Below are positions 1 through 8,507 of a stretch of DNA of 12,500 bases, piece after piece (the first letter of the stretch is position 1; every line of letters starts with the position of its first letter). Both the position numbers and the translations under genes were made by a program. The notes beneath the pieces were generated by a model that did not search any database, was not told where the DNA came from, and saw only the letters and a list, made by a program, of their open reading frames with translations. The stretch covers positions 7,096,582 to 7,109,081 of the forward strand of contig CM018893.1 in assembly GCA_009663005.1 (NCBI GenBank), written 5' to 3'. The stretch is from Actinidia chinensis (taxonomy: Eukaryota; Streptophyta; Magnoliopsida; Ericales; Actinidiaceae).

Positions 1-1523
1 TTTTATTTTTTATTAATTTTTTGATAACTTAAATCCCACCATGGAACTTTCACATAAATTTGAGTAAAATAGAAATATTTTTAAATAATAATTAACTCAT
101 TTTCTATACTAGGGTTTAGTACTTTTTATAAATAAAAAAATGACAGCATTATTCAAACAAAATTTAACATACAATATTGAATCAGAAAAAGTTAAGGTTG
201 TTTCATATAGTTTTTTGTCCTCACCTTTATTTTTTTTATTTTTTTTTTTTTCTTATAAGATTTTTATATCACACAACCGTTTGAAGTACTACCTATTTCA
301 TCCACCTGTGCGTTAAGATGTTTTTCCTAACTCTCCCTCGGGCTGGTTTGCTTCACTATATCAAAGTGATCCTGCTTTACCATTCAAGTGCACTTTATCT
401 TTCTTTTTGTTAATTTTTTGCAATCACTTAACATGTTACCAAGTGTTGTAGTATTATAGGTTTTTTAAAATCTCATCCCAAAAGATTTAAATTAGTATTA
501 CTCCTTTATATTCATTAATCAACCTATTGTCTCTAATTGTGACTGCGCACTATCACATAGGCTCAATTTAATTAACTCTTATCGTAGAAAGGTGACATAT
601 GCAGTGCACTTCTATGCAAATAACATTCTTCACTTGCGATGTCTATTTTTTCTAAAAGACTATTCCCAGTCATTCAGCTTTTGCAGCAATTTACATTTGA
701 ATTTATACCATTAAATTTTTCTGTCTCTTTGTACTTGAATTTTATTATTTTTTATTTTTTATTTTCAAGATGTTTTTAGGTACATGAAAGCACATTAGCC
801 ATTCAATAGTTTATATTTCCTCGTAATTAAAATAAAAGAGTAGAAAACAAAAAATGGACAAATATGGAATTAAGAAACAAATGATTATTTTTTATTGGTT
901 ATTGTTTTTCGATCTATAGACAATCCATTTATGCCTTATAATATAGTTTTAGCAAAAATCACAATGTTCACTGATTGGAGTCATGATGGAAACAATTGAT
1001 TGAACCATACTTTCAAGTAGATTAATTCTACCTATTATTAAATTTTAGTTTAAAAAAATTTAAGTTTTTCTTTTTTAATTTTCCTGTTTTTAGCAATAAT
1101 AAGTGCCAACAATTGGGGTCGCTAGTCCACTCAAACTATTCTTTCATGGTATTTTATATTATTCCTTGTGGAATTGTTTTTAGTGTGTAACTGGTATTGT
1201 CTTTTCATAATTGTTTTTGTCACAAATGAGTTGGTATGGTGTTTGAAGGAATGATGAGACTCTAAGAGGAACCAATCCCTCCTAATTCATAAAACGTGGT
1301 TTGACTGCTTTAACAAGCAGATGGAAAAGTAACCACACAACATACCCCGGAAACCCTAGCAAATTTGTTTGTTTAGACACAACACACAACATAAAACGTA
1401 AATTTGTCGTTTAGACAGTAAACGGTCAAATTTATTCATACTTGGTTTTGCATGCAACAATATTTTATTTAAAGTGGAGGTCTAATTTTAATTTTTTTTC
1501 TACTAACTAATTTGGTTAAGTGT
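1..1523. other. AT-rich stretch, no gene recognised
   Basis: This 1.5-kb stretch is AT-rich with many T and A runs, for example the T-run near 229-252. I see no long open frame, no RNA gene and no transposon domain in it. It begins exactly where transporter homology stops, so it lies downstream of the pseudogene on the minus strand. A weak direct repeat of the type aaatttgt..gtttagaca occurs at about 1360-1377 and 1399-1416. The sequence could be an unrecognised transposon or ordinary intergenic DNA. Confidence 0.5.
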
Positions 1524-1660
1524 AACAATAGAGGGGTTAGCAACAGCTCCACTGCTATTGTAAGTCGCTTTCGCTGTTTAGATTTGATAAATCACTGACC
1601 TCGGGCATGCCACCATGCAATGTCGTATTTCATGAGTCTCAATGATCCTCAAGAACTTGC
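1524..1660 (-). pseudogene. ABCG pseudogene exon: NBD2 signature region, truncated
   Basis: Read on the minus strand, the block starts after a ..GGGCAG acceptor (AG at 1662-1661). It gives ETHEIRHCMV, which matches the family's E-L-D-x-I-x-x-x-LVGMPGV stretch, then KQRKRLTIAVEL at about 1545-1580. The latter is the LSTEQRKRLTIAVEL signature of ABCG NBD2. A lost base shifts the frame before ANPSIV (1524-1540). The Walker B segment (FMDEPT..) that should follow at once is absent, and the sequence turns AT-rich at 1523. This looks like a breakpoint within the exon rather than a splice site. Confidence 0.8.
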
Positions 1661-1786
1661 CTGCCCAAATGCCTTTGGAAGCATGTGCAGAAGCACAAGA
1701 GTAAAGTAAGGTCCAAAAAAACTATTGTGAATCAAAGAGTAAATTCAACATCCTATGCGCACGTATAAACTAAATATAAGTCATAC
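1661..1786 (-). other. Intron within NBD2 of the ABCG pseudogene
   Basis: This short intron runs from a GTATGA donor (GT at 1786-1785) to the GGGCAG acceptor at 1661-1662. Its position, after an SKTK-type stretch and before the EVxETIEL-type stretch, follows from where the flanking exon motifs fall. No other feature was seen in it. Confidence 0.55.
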
Positions 1787-2244
1787 AAGACTTAGTTTTT
1801 GAATCAATTTCAAGTGCAGACCCAGCAAACAGAAAAAAACACGGATGCTTCAACTGTCAATTGGGTGGGGAATGTATGTTTACTTTGCTCAAGTACCGAA
1901 GCCCTAGCAAACGCCTCTTGAACCTTAAGCATCCTCCAATCTAATTTCCTCTTCAAATTGTTCTAATTCTCCTTCAACAGTGCCACTAGTTTTCTTTCCA
2001 GCAAGAACATCCAGAAGAGTTGCTTTAACCATCTCCACTTACACCCATCAATGGCCGGCCATGACCCCAGGTTATTCACCATATATCACCAAGAAGTTTG
2101 AGTTTTGTGTGAAATCCCATTTTCTCTCATTTCCTGAGCTCAAATAAGGCACCAAGTGATAGCCGAAGAAGTATCCACGAAAGTTTAGTCCACGACTTAT
2201 CAAGTGTTTCTCTCCCTCTATTGTTGTATTCACCGCCAGTGCTA
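1787..2244 (-). pseudogene. ABCG pseudogene exon: TMD1 end fused to NBD2 Walker A by deletion
   Basis: The minus strand starts with NTTI then SRGLNFRGYF (about 2160-2235), matching the loop between the fifth and sixth TMD1 helices. Within a few codons it jumps to MRENGISHK (about 2095-2135). In this family that stretch lies just before NBD2, so the sixth TMD1 helix and the roughly 100-residue linker are missing. PGVM and LMGVSGDG follow (Walker A region, frameshifted, about 2010-2078; the usual GAGKTT is degraded), then LLDVLAGKKTSGTVEGE, KVQEAFARASVLEQSK (about 1880-1925) and LTVEASVFF. The block ends with EIDSKTKS before a GTATGA donor. Several frameshifts and stops interrupt it. The start is approximate, because two AG dinucleotides at 2246-2242 could be the acceptor. 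Confidence 0.82.
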
Positions 2245-2888
2245 CTCAAATATGGAAGAGCTAGAATAATAGAAGGTTATGACATCTATTTCTCCGGCGG
2301 CAAAATAAACTTTGATTAACATCATTGGCCAAAAAGAATCAACCTCAAACCATTGTTAAAATCCTACATCCAGAAGATGATTTTATGGATGAAAAAGTAC
2401 GGGACAACAATTAGAAGTCAGAATTTTCCATGAATCTGGAAACGAAGGTTTTACCCAGTGCACGAGGCTCCTACATACAAGGGTAAGTTTGGCTATCAAA
2501 GTATGACCAATGAACATATAAGGTATTTGGCGAATGATAGTCCATGCTGAATATTCTGATTATTAGAGAAGTAGGGGAAATGGATGGAGCTCATGAATGG
2601 ATAAAGATGTACAATACGGAAGAATATGTGGCACTGGCTAGACAGTTAAGGAGACGGGATTCATGTTTGCCTATACATTTAGCATTTCTTTTGCCATTGT
2701 TGTTGAAGTGGCTAATTGAGGTACCTGCTTAAATACTAAACGACTATCTAATTCGAATAATGATCACTCCATGCCTTGCAAGTGAACGCTTTATAGCATG
2801 AATTCATGAACTTGTACAATTGCAAAAAAAGAGGCTTGCACTTGTTAATTATAGGAAGCAACAAATTGGATCATAGCTAGATACTCAC
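2245..2888 (-). other. 640-bp intron of the ABCG pseudogene, content unrecognised
   Basis: This intron lies between a strong GTGAGTAT donor (GT at 2888-2887) and the exon that begins near 2244. It is longer than its neighbours. On the opposite (plus) strand a 62-codon frame at 2544-2732 contains GEMDGAHEWIKMYN and LARQLRRRD and is less AT-rich than the flanks. I do not recognise it as any family. It may be a chance frame or part of an inserted element. Confidence 0.45.
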
Positions 2889-2986
2889 GTTTGCATCTTG
2901 GAGCAAGAAATTCATAACAGCAAGGCCTATCTCACAATGTCAATGGGCGAAACCCAAAATCCCCACATCAACCAATTTGGCAAGAG
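2889..2986 (-). pseudogene. ABCG pseudogene exon: TMD1 WGFWVSP segment
   Basis: The exon follows a good polypyrimidine tract and TTGCAG acceptor (AG at 2988-2987). It reads LPNWLMWGFWVSPI on the minus strand, the hallmark extracellular-side segment after TMD1 helix 5 in plant PDR transporters (family form W..WGFW.SP.TYGE). The expected EIGLAVNEFLAPRW follows, but small frameshifts break it after SPI. It ends at a canonical GTGAGTAT donor. Both splice sites are intact while the reading frame is not. Confidence 0.88.
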
Positions 2987-3069
2987 CTGCAAGCAAAAAG
3001 AAGGCTTTAAGTTTATCTGCCAAAAGAATTGTCAAAAAAATCAAGTTTGAAGAGGAGGTATGAAACTAC

Positions 3070-3223
3070 GTTTGGGATAATGAAGCCAATGAAATAAAAA
3101 TACAACTAATAATCGCAAACTTCCCAGCTGCTGAGAAGCAACAATGAGAAGACAGATGCCAAGAAGCGAACCATGGATGTTGTCGCAAGTGTACGCAAAA
3201 GTAGAACAAAATGACGAAAGAAC
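3070..3223 (-). pseudogene. ABCG pseudogene exon: TMD1 helices RFFRxF to GGFIIP
   Basis: The exon follows a CTGTTTCTCAG acceptor (AG at 3225-3224) and opens with the codons for FFRHFVLLLL, completing the split arginine of the family's GRFFRQF motif. In another frame it continues SMVRFLASVF, then AAGKFAIIS, which corresponds to the family's TAGSLAI. It ends near IIPN at a GTAGTTT donor (GT at 3069-3068). At least two frameshifts are needed to read it through. It encodes the third and fourth helices of TMD1. The next exon is only about 80 bp downstream, a compact plant-style intron. Confidence 0.86.
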
Positions 3224-3464
3224 CTGAGAAACAGATGAGTGCCGTAGAAATCAATACAATTCCCATTAAGTTTAGAAGGGGTAGGACCCTACTTCTATTG
3301 AAAGCTACTAGTGAATCTCAATGCTGCCCAGGATTTACTCATCCACGAAAACTGACTTAAATTGCCCGAGTGTTGATTCAAATATTGGTTAAATACACAC
3401 ACACACAAACATTACAAATATACAGCGGAATAGTAAATGAAAGCCTTTCTAGTGGGACACTAAC
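3224..3464 (-). other. Intron after the duplicated TMD1 exon
   Basis: The intron runs from an intact AG|GTTAGTG donor (GT at 3464-3463) to the TTTCTCAG acceptor. It contains a short AC microsatellite at about 3393-3409. Its donor-proximal part, from 3341 up, is repeated at 9284-9456 as part of the local tandem duplication. Confidence 0.7.
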
Positions 3465-3536
3465 CTCCCTGCTCAGGACGTATCCTATAACATAATAAGT
3501 TAGCGATGCCAGAAGAGCTTCCAACAGCGAGAGAGG
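3465..3536 (-). pseudogene. Duplicated TMD1 exon, 3' piece (copy 2, downstream of copia)
   Basis: On the minus strand this reads LSLLEALLASLTYYVIGY, the second TMD1 helix of PDR transporters. One base is missing before the final codons (compare CCTGAGCAGGGAG here with CCGGAGGCAGGGAG in copy 1). It ends at an intact AG|GTTAGTG donor. The 5' piece of this exon copy is at 9207-9268, on the far side of the retrotransposon. The split falls inside the family's K-[IV]-P-L-S-L-L-E motif. Confidence 0.87.
3532..3536. repeat. Probable copia target-site duplication (agagg)
   Basis: The last five bases before the LTR are agagg. On the far side, after the 5' LTR, the sequence reads aaag then aaccttgac. 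The uninterrupted copy at 9526-9545 reads gcgagagaggaaccttgac. A 5-bp target duplication agagg, degraded to aaag on the far side, fits all three. The decayed copy makes this probable rather than certain. Confidence 0.6.
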
Positions 3537-3684
3537 TGATACTTGGATAACTGCATGCTTCATTTAACCAAAATAGATTGATACAAAAATGTATTTATAT
3601 TAACCCTAATTAAGAGGAAGCCATAATAACAAAAATTACTAAACTACTTACAAAGCTACCAAACTACATATATGTACATTCACA
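3537..3684 (-). repeat. 3' LTR of the copia element
   Basis: This 148-bp LTR has tg..ca ends on the plus strand. It aligns along its whole length with 9049-9202: tgatactt at the start, aaccc/aacct in the middle, then tactaaact, gaagct/aagct and an AT-rich stretch before the final ca. The inner edge is set by the polypurine tract at 3685-3692. Confidence 0.85.
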
Positions 3685-3694
3685 CCCCTCTCAA
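3685..3694 (-). promoter_or_regulatory. Polypurine tract (plus-strand primer site of the retroelement)
   Basis: On the minus strand the sequence is TTTTGAGAGGGG followed directly by TGTGAATG, the start of the 3' LTR. A purine run abutting the LTR, just after the end of the polyprotein, is the standard position of the copia polypurine tract. Confidence 0.8.
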
Positions 3695-3696
3695 AA

Positions 3697-5140
3697 CTCA
3701 GAATGCGAAGCGGAGAGAATCGAGAATTTGTCAAGGAGAAAAACGAAAGCGATATGTAGCATGAGTCTTCGTGATGAAGTCGGCAAGCTAAGAGTAGAGG
3801 AAAACAAAAGGCAAGGGCATAGTGCCAGAGTGACGGACGCGAAGAACAAAGTGACAATCGATCTCAATATGTTTCGTGCGATCATAAAAGTCAGGAATTG
3901 TGAACAATCTGGATTGCACTCTTATTATCACCAACAAAGGGATGTGGGAGAGGATAAGTTTGTTAATACCCATATAGATAAAAGCCAACGAAGCCATACA
4001 ATTTCTGAGGTAGAGGAGCCATGGCACGATATTCAACCTCAACAAGGAGCGAGAAACAACTGATGCGTTTGGCTTTTCTAGGAGACAAGAGAATCACCCC
4101 AGAAAAACACAAAAGCTAGAGTGGACTTGTGGCAGGAATCACCAGCCAATCAGCGTCAGCATATGCTCGAAGTATCAAGCTCGAGGAGAAGAAAAAGGAG
4201 ACTTCTAATGAATAGTACCACAAACATATCGTAGATGCGTAAATGCAGGCCCAATGTGTAAAGCGAGGCCAGAGACATCCGACTAATAATGTGAACCTCA
4301 TAGGAGATATTGGTCTATAACAGTAAGATAAACTAAAACCAAACCCACCAACTCACGAGATAAAGTAGGATCATCAAAGAACTCCATCTGTAGTAGAGAG
4401 CTTAGCATGAAGTTAAAGAGGGAGTTTCAACTGTTTGTCATCGTGAGATAGCCCAGATTAAGAATATCAATTATATACTTAGTAGGGACAAAAGATAGAC
4501 TTGGGAGAAGAGCGAATCAATGCAAGAAAAAACCGAAGCGGACCCAAGTATTTCAGTTCAAATTCACCGAAGAGGTGATCTTTCACATCGCTATGGTTGC
4601 AGAATCAAAACCAGTAAGATCATATCTCAACAACAATAGAAGAAGAATCAGGCCATGAGAAGGTGACAAACAATAGACTGAAATCATGTTGGTTTTTAAA
4701 CACATGCATGAAGCCAATTTGAAGAACAACAGCCTAAAAATGTGCATACCAGGGCACGAGAGACTGTTAGACAAAACCAATAGGAGAAATCCAGGAGAGG
4801 GTACAATATAAAACCTCTTTAGGACAGATGCCAAGGAAAGTAGTATTCAAACATCTAACTAATAGGGACAGATGCAACTGTAGCACAGAAAATAAAGTAC
4901 GATTAATAGTCATCTTAGCTACAAGAGCAAAGGTCTCTCATAATCTATCCCATATCTGAGAAACTCATGAAGCACTAAACGGCTTAATCGCTCTAAAAAC
5001 ATCAGAATGAGTCTTCACGTTAAGGACCATTGCAGCCAAAAGATTTTTGTCATCCAAGAGTGACTAATTTCCCAAGTTGAGTTTTAGCAAGGGCAGTGAG
5101 CTCATCATCATGGCTTACACCCAATGAGGATCAGTACGAG
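3697..5140 (-). pseudogene. Copia reverse transcriptase and RNase H remnant
   Basis: Copia RT and RNase H copy element RNA into DNA and degrade the template. Minus-strand landmarks from 5' to 3': TDPHW (about 5120-5137), the start of the copia RT domain; YGIDY (about 4941-4957); QLDV (about 4840); YIVPSPGF (about 4788-4813); a degraded catalytic YVDD region ending in YDLTGFDSA (about 4600-4632); YLGPLRFFLA (4521-4550); LRAYADADW (about 4143-4172), the RNase H start; and RTKHIEIDCHF (about 3848-3880), the copia C-terminal signature. The frame changes repeatedly between landmarks. The YVDD catalytic aspartates are not readable in one frame. The coding remnant ends next to the polypurine tract, as expected. 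Confidence 0.93.
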
Positions 5141-5427
5141 CTTTTTATAGGGGAATGAGTTCAAAATAAGTATGAATATGAGATAGAAAAGAACGATAAT
5201 CTAAGAGAAAAAGGTTAATGAAATCATTAAATTTACCAGTGGATGACGAGGTGTGATAGGATATCTACAGACAAATAGAATCAAGGTTCTCAAAGTCAGA
5301 TGAAAGAAGCCACAAGCTGGAATATGAGATCAGGAAAGCTGCACAACAACGAAAATATACTGGGAGAGCGGGAGGAAGTAAAGACGGACAAAGATTGAAG
5401 TAGCGAGGAGGTGGACAGTCAGACACC

Positions 5428-5801
5428 TCAAGGGAAGAAAAAAATAGTGAAGAAGAGGAAATCTGCTATGTCAAGTGTAGATGAATACTTTTCTGTAGGA
5501 CTACATCTGAGGAAAAACGATCGAGCTAAATAAATCATCATGGAAACAGAGCAGTTTAGGTGCAAGCGTAAAGTATGGCCAAACGTTAAAAAAAAAGTGA
5601 CATGTCGAGAAACATACAACTTTTTGGGATCTAGGATCATAAAAACGATAACCTTTTTGTGATGAATCATACCCCAAGAAAAACACCATACAAACACCAC
5701 TGGCACTAAGCTGAGGTGGTATTTCTTAGGGAGAAGGACAAAAACATCTAGATCAAACACTTAAGAAGAGAAATTCGGAAACCTGACACATGGAGACATC
5801 A
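5428..5801 (-). pseudogene. Copia integrase C-terminal segment
   Basis: Read on the minus strand, the segment gives FLGYDSSQKGYRFYDP (about 5625-5685), the copia integrase-to-RT module usually written F.GY...QKGYRCYDP. LYVSRHVTFF follows in a neighbouring frame. Upstream is FVLLPKKYH, corresponding to CFVH.P...R.KL. A one-base shift between these parts and a stop break the frame. The domain resumes on the other side of the nested element at 6174, where GCSPY would continue into the YDV read at about 5790-5800. Confidence 0.9.
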
Positions 5802-6173
5802 TAAGGCTCTGTTCGAAAAAATCTCGCATCGCCTGCCTAGGCGCTAGGCCCCAGCCTAGCTCTGGCTCTCCGGCCCGCCGCTTAACGCCTAGCGCTTTTA
5901 GAGACCAATTTTTAATTTTTATGTATTTTAGAGACCTAAATGCTCATTTCTATCTTCCTCTTTGTATTATCATATTAAACATTTGAACTTTAATATTTTG
6001 ATATCATTTTTTGGGTTATAATTTGATAATTGGTCATTTATTATATTTTTAAGAAATATTAATGATTTAAATAAAAACAAACCAACCTAGGCCCCGCCTA
6101 GGCGGACGCCTAGCCGCTAGGCGCTGGCCCCCACCTCGGCGCCGATTACCGCCTAGCGATTTTAGAACCTTAC
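5802..6173. mobile_element. Nested GC-ended inverted-repeat element (non-autonomous, MITE-like)
   Basis: About 370 bp interrupt the integrase reading. Both ends are GC-rich and built from gcctaggcg/cgctaggc motifs that face each other (5825-5895 and 6086-6156). The centre (about 5896-6085) is very AT-rich. The outer ends aaggctctg..aaaatctcgc and, in inverse, AAGGTTCTAAAATCGC form an imperfect terminal inverted repeat. The flanks both carry ataagg (5801-5806 and 6175-6180), within candidate 8-bp target repeats tcataagg/ctataagg. An 8-bp repeat would suit a hAT-type element, but that is inference. It encodes no protein. The ends are uncertain by a few bases, because the ataagg repeat overlaps the terminal repeat. 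Confidence 0.78.
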
Positions 6174-6830
6174 TATAAGGGAACAACCAGAGAGACAAAT
6201 GAGTAGACATTTGGTTTAAAAGATACGCTGCAGTGAGTATAACTTATCCCCAAAATTACGAAAGGAACGGAAGAGGATAAAACAAATGAGAGCGAGTCGT
6301 ATCGATGAGATGATAATATTTTTTCTCAACCCTACCATTTTGCGTAGGAGATCAGAATAAGAAGACGAATAAATAATCAGAGTATCTAAAGATAGCAATA
6401 AATTTAGAAAGAGAATATTCTCAACCAAATTTGATTAAAGAATTTTAATGAAAGGTAAAAAACTGAGTTTGTTTAATATGCATAAAAGTGTGAAAAACTT
6501 TATAAAAATCAGATTTATGAGCCATCAGGTAAAACTATGTGGCAGAGTATAATAATCAACAAACGAAAACATAGTATATGGAACTTGTTAGTAACAATTT
6601 GGGGGACGGACCTCTAAATCAGTTGTGAACAATTTGAAAAGGGGAAGTTGAAAAGTAGAAAGAATTTTATTAAATGGCAACATAGGATATTTTAGACGAA
6701 ACTTACATCGCATTGCATTCAGAAATGCACTAACATAAAGAGTTTCAAAAAGACCTTACTTAACTAAAAGTTTTAGACACCTCACTAGACAAATGAACTA
6801 ACCTGAATGCATAAAACGAAAGGGGATAAT
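6174..6830 (-). pseudogene. Copia integrase core and zinc-finger remnant
   Basis: The minus strand contains VHLSSEVSKTFS (about 6760-6800), like the RLGH.S...L part of the HHCC zinc finger. A cysteine-bearing patch CNAMRCKF-like follows (about 6700-6725). Next is FQIVHTDL-like coding (about 6614-6642), the first catalytic aspartate region (family form PF.LIHSDVWGP). Further on is a QNGRVEKK-like stretch read as LLRKMVGLRKN in a shifted frame (about 6305-6350), then FRNFGDK (family form P..FW.EA, about 6240-6265). Frameshifts and stops are frequent. The HHCC order and the QNG..E.K motif leave little doubt about the domain. Confidence 0.85.
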
Positions 6831-6939
6831 TTCTAATTACGATAAAAGGGTGACACGGCAGGCCAAGATCGTTGAGGAAGAAGATGGTGAAAGTGTGCAA
6901 GTTTCTCCCAATACGTAACGCTCATCAACTCTAGCTGGT

Positions 6940-7235
6940 CCCAATCTACTCTGGTCTCTTGAATCCTGCACAATACAAAATGGAAGAAGAAAAACGACAT
7001 CAAAATAAAAATCAGACAATTGGCTAATCAAGAGAGACTTAAAGGACCAATTGGGGTACATAAAAATATTAGATATGAATAGGAAACACGGGATGCTATA
7101 TAGAAACAAACAGGGACATAGGAGAGCATTTGCAGGTGGCAATACTATAGAAGAAACAGAGAGGACATAATGATTGAGAAGGGAAATATTCGGAGTCATA
7201 TGATGAGAGGAATTAAATCCAAATGTCCAGGTGTG
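6940..7235 (-). pseudogene. Copia protease remnant
   Basis: The minus strand reads WTFGFNSSHHMT (about 7193-7230), a decayed version of the aspartic protease active-site stretch W..DSGA..HMT. The catalytic DSG itself has been lost to substitution. Further on, ISQLSDFYFDVVF then CIVQDSRD (about 6955-7040) corresponds to the family's LLSVSQL...C.V.F....C..QD module, which joins protease to integrase. A 157-codon open frame covers most of this, but it is a fragment of the polyprotein. Confidence 0.85.
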
Positions 7236-7379
7236 GATAACCAATGGAAGAGGGAAATGCAACCTGAGTGAGTAGTACTCATAGTAGGAAGGCAGGGGAA
7301 GAATCCCCATGAATGGTTACTAAGCCGCTCTATACTATTTAAATTGCTAAAACTCAGCCAAGATTGAGGCAAGGACACA

Positions 7380-7666
7380 CTGATGTGGGTGCTGCAAAAA
7401 TCATACTTCAAAATATTCATACCGATGTAGATTGCATAGAGGTATTGAAACCAAGTGAGAAGTTAGCAGTTCTCTTATCCCATTTGTTACCAATCTGCTG
7501 AAGTCTCTTTTGGGATCACTCTCTGTAGGATCAATAAGTCGTTAATTGCACAAGATAATGATCCAAAAGACCTTTACCAACAAGAAAATTTTTCATCACA
7601 TGCTGCCCAATATTGGTAATTATTACAGTTAAACGGACACTTAGCCTTGGTTTTGTCATCCATCAT
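7380..7666 (-). pseudogene. Copia gag N-terminal remnant
   Basis: A minus-strand ATG at 7666 opens MMDDKTKAKCPFN. It is followed by NNYQYW (about 7608-7630) and, after a one-base shift, VMKNFLVGKGLLDHYL (about 7555-7602). This matches the start of plant copia Gag (L.G.NY..W...M..FL.GK.L...). Later text near 7450-7480 is degenerate. I could not find the CCHC zinc knuckle expected before the protease, so the gag region may be shortened. Confidence 0.75.
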
Positions 7667-7954
7667 ATATTTTTCTCAAAAAAGAATAATGAGATAAAAA
7701 CTAAGATTCAGAAAATGGCAAACATTAAACAAAGGAATATAGATCGTAGAGAGACAAAAGAGCCTTGACAGATTAAATAGCACAAGACAGGACTCAACCA
7801 GCATATTAGAAAGGCTATAGCAAGAACATAGTCGTGTGCTCAGCAGCTATTAGAAAGGCTGATTAGCACACAATAGTTGGTGCTCGCAGTAGAACAAAAC
7901 TCCAGGAGACAAATATTTTCTCAATATTAGATATAGCCTAGATAGAAGGCTCAC
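7667..7954 (-). other. Unduplicated leader of the copia element
   Basis: This is untranslated leader between gag and the tandem repeat. It contains a 13-bp exact repeat, tattagaaaggct, at 7804-7816 and 7848-7860, 44 bp apart. No coding motif was seen. Confidence 0.5.
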
Positions 7955-8507
7955 AGTAGACAACCATCGGGCTCTCGCTGTGACTGGGGAAGAGAGAAAA
8001 GCATTGGAGATAATAAAATTCCACAGGGAGAGAAGGATCTCGCATCCACTGTTGAAATAGAACAACACGATGAAACATCCAAAAATCAAAAACTTCTTTG
8101 CAGGACCAGATATGACTCCTCGGAGCCAGGTGAGGGAGAAGAGCCTCATCGGGGTCAGCAAGATGGGTGTGGCAGATATAGATCGGCTTGTTAACTGGGA
8201 GAGAAAATAGTGACTGGTAATCCAGAGCAGATAAGAGGCCGACGAGCCTCAATCGGGTCAGGCAAGAACGGGTGTTCACAGATATAGAATCCAGACTATT
8301 AACTGGTCAAGAATGCACGACGGGCGTGGGTTGTCGATCTTCGCAAGTCCAGGATCTGGACGAGGACCTATGAGCCTCGTCGAAGAAGTCCTCGCCAGAG
8401 GTTAAAGACCTCAGGTGACAGTCGGCGAAGAGTGGAGGAATGTGCGGAGGGCGGGCAAGCATATGTTAGAGTTTATGCTCTAATACTATGATAATTGAAT
8501 TAACTGT
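7955..8507 (-). repeat. Leader tandem repeat, unit A (contains a second primer-binding site)
   Basis: This unit of about 553 bp aligns with 8508-9069. Shared landmarks are agtagacaac, ctcgctgtgac, aagagcctcatcggg, gcagatatagatc, cttgttaactgg, atgcacgacggg and gacgaggacctatgagcc. Its high-coordinate end carries tgataattgaattaactgta (8489-8508), a copy of the inner LTR edge, preceded by a primer-site copy. The unit is clearly more GC-rich than the rest of the element. Confidence 0.88.
8477..8488 (-). promoter_or_regulatory. Internal copy of the tRNA-iMet primer-binding site
   Basis: The minus strand reads TAGTATTAGAGC directly after ATCA. The usual plant copia site, complementary to initiator tRNA-Met, is TGGTATCAGAGC, so two bases differ and both are transitions. 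It lies inside leader repeat unit A, about 560 bp from the true LTR edge, and is better preserved than the terminal site at 9035-9048. Confidence 0.7.

Larger units (their letters stand above)
3341..3536 (-). repeat. Tandem duplication of TMD1 exon and intron, copy 2, low-coordinate half
   Basis: This segment matches 9284-9537. Shared landmarks are atccacgaaaac, tgattcaaat (gattcaaat in copy 1), tatcctatracataataagtta and gcttccaacagcgagagagg. Together with 9207-9268 it makes one unit of roughly 260 bp. The other copy is 9284-9596. The copia element begins at 3537, immediately after the shared gagagagg. Confidence 0.88.

Noticed and set aside
3120..3215. Possible histone H4-like reading on the plus strand (TDAKKRTMDVV)
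   Set aside because: The similarity covers only a dozen residues and stops at once. The opposite strand gives a much better and longer match to an ABCG TMD1 exon with proper splice sites.
3728..4063. Plus-strand 111-codon frame
   Set aside because: It is the shadow of the copia RNase H coding on the opposite strand, where RTKHIEIDCHF is clear.
6837..7310. Minus-strand 157-codon frame as an independent gene
   Set aside because: Its content is copia protease and the protease-integrase joint, with the catalytic DSG lost. It is a polyprotein fragment.
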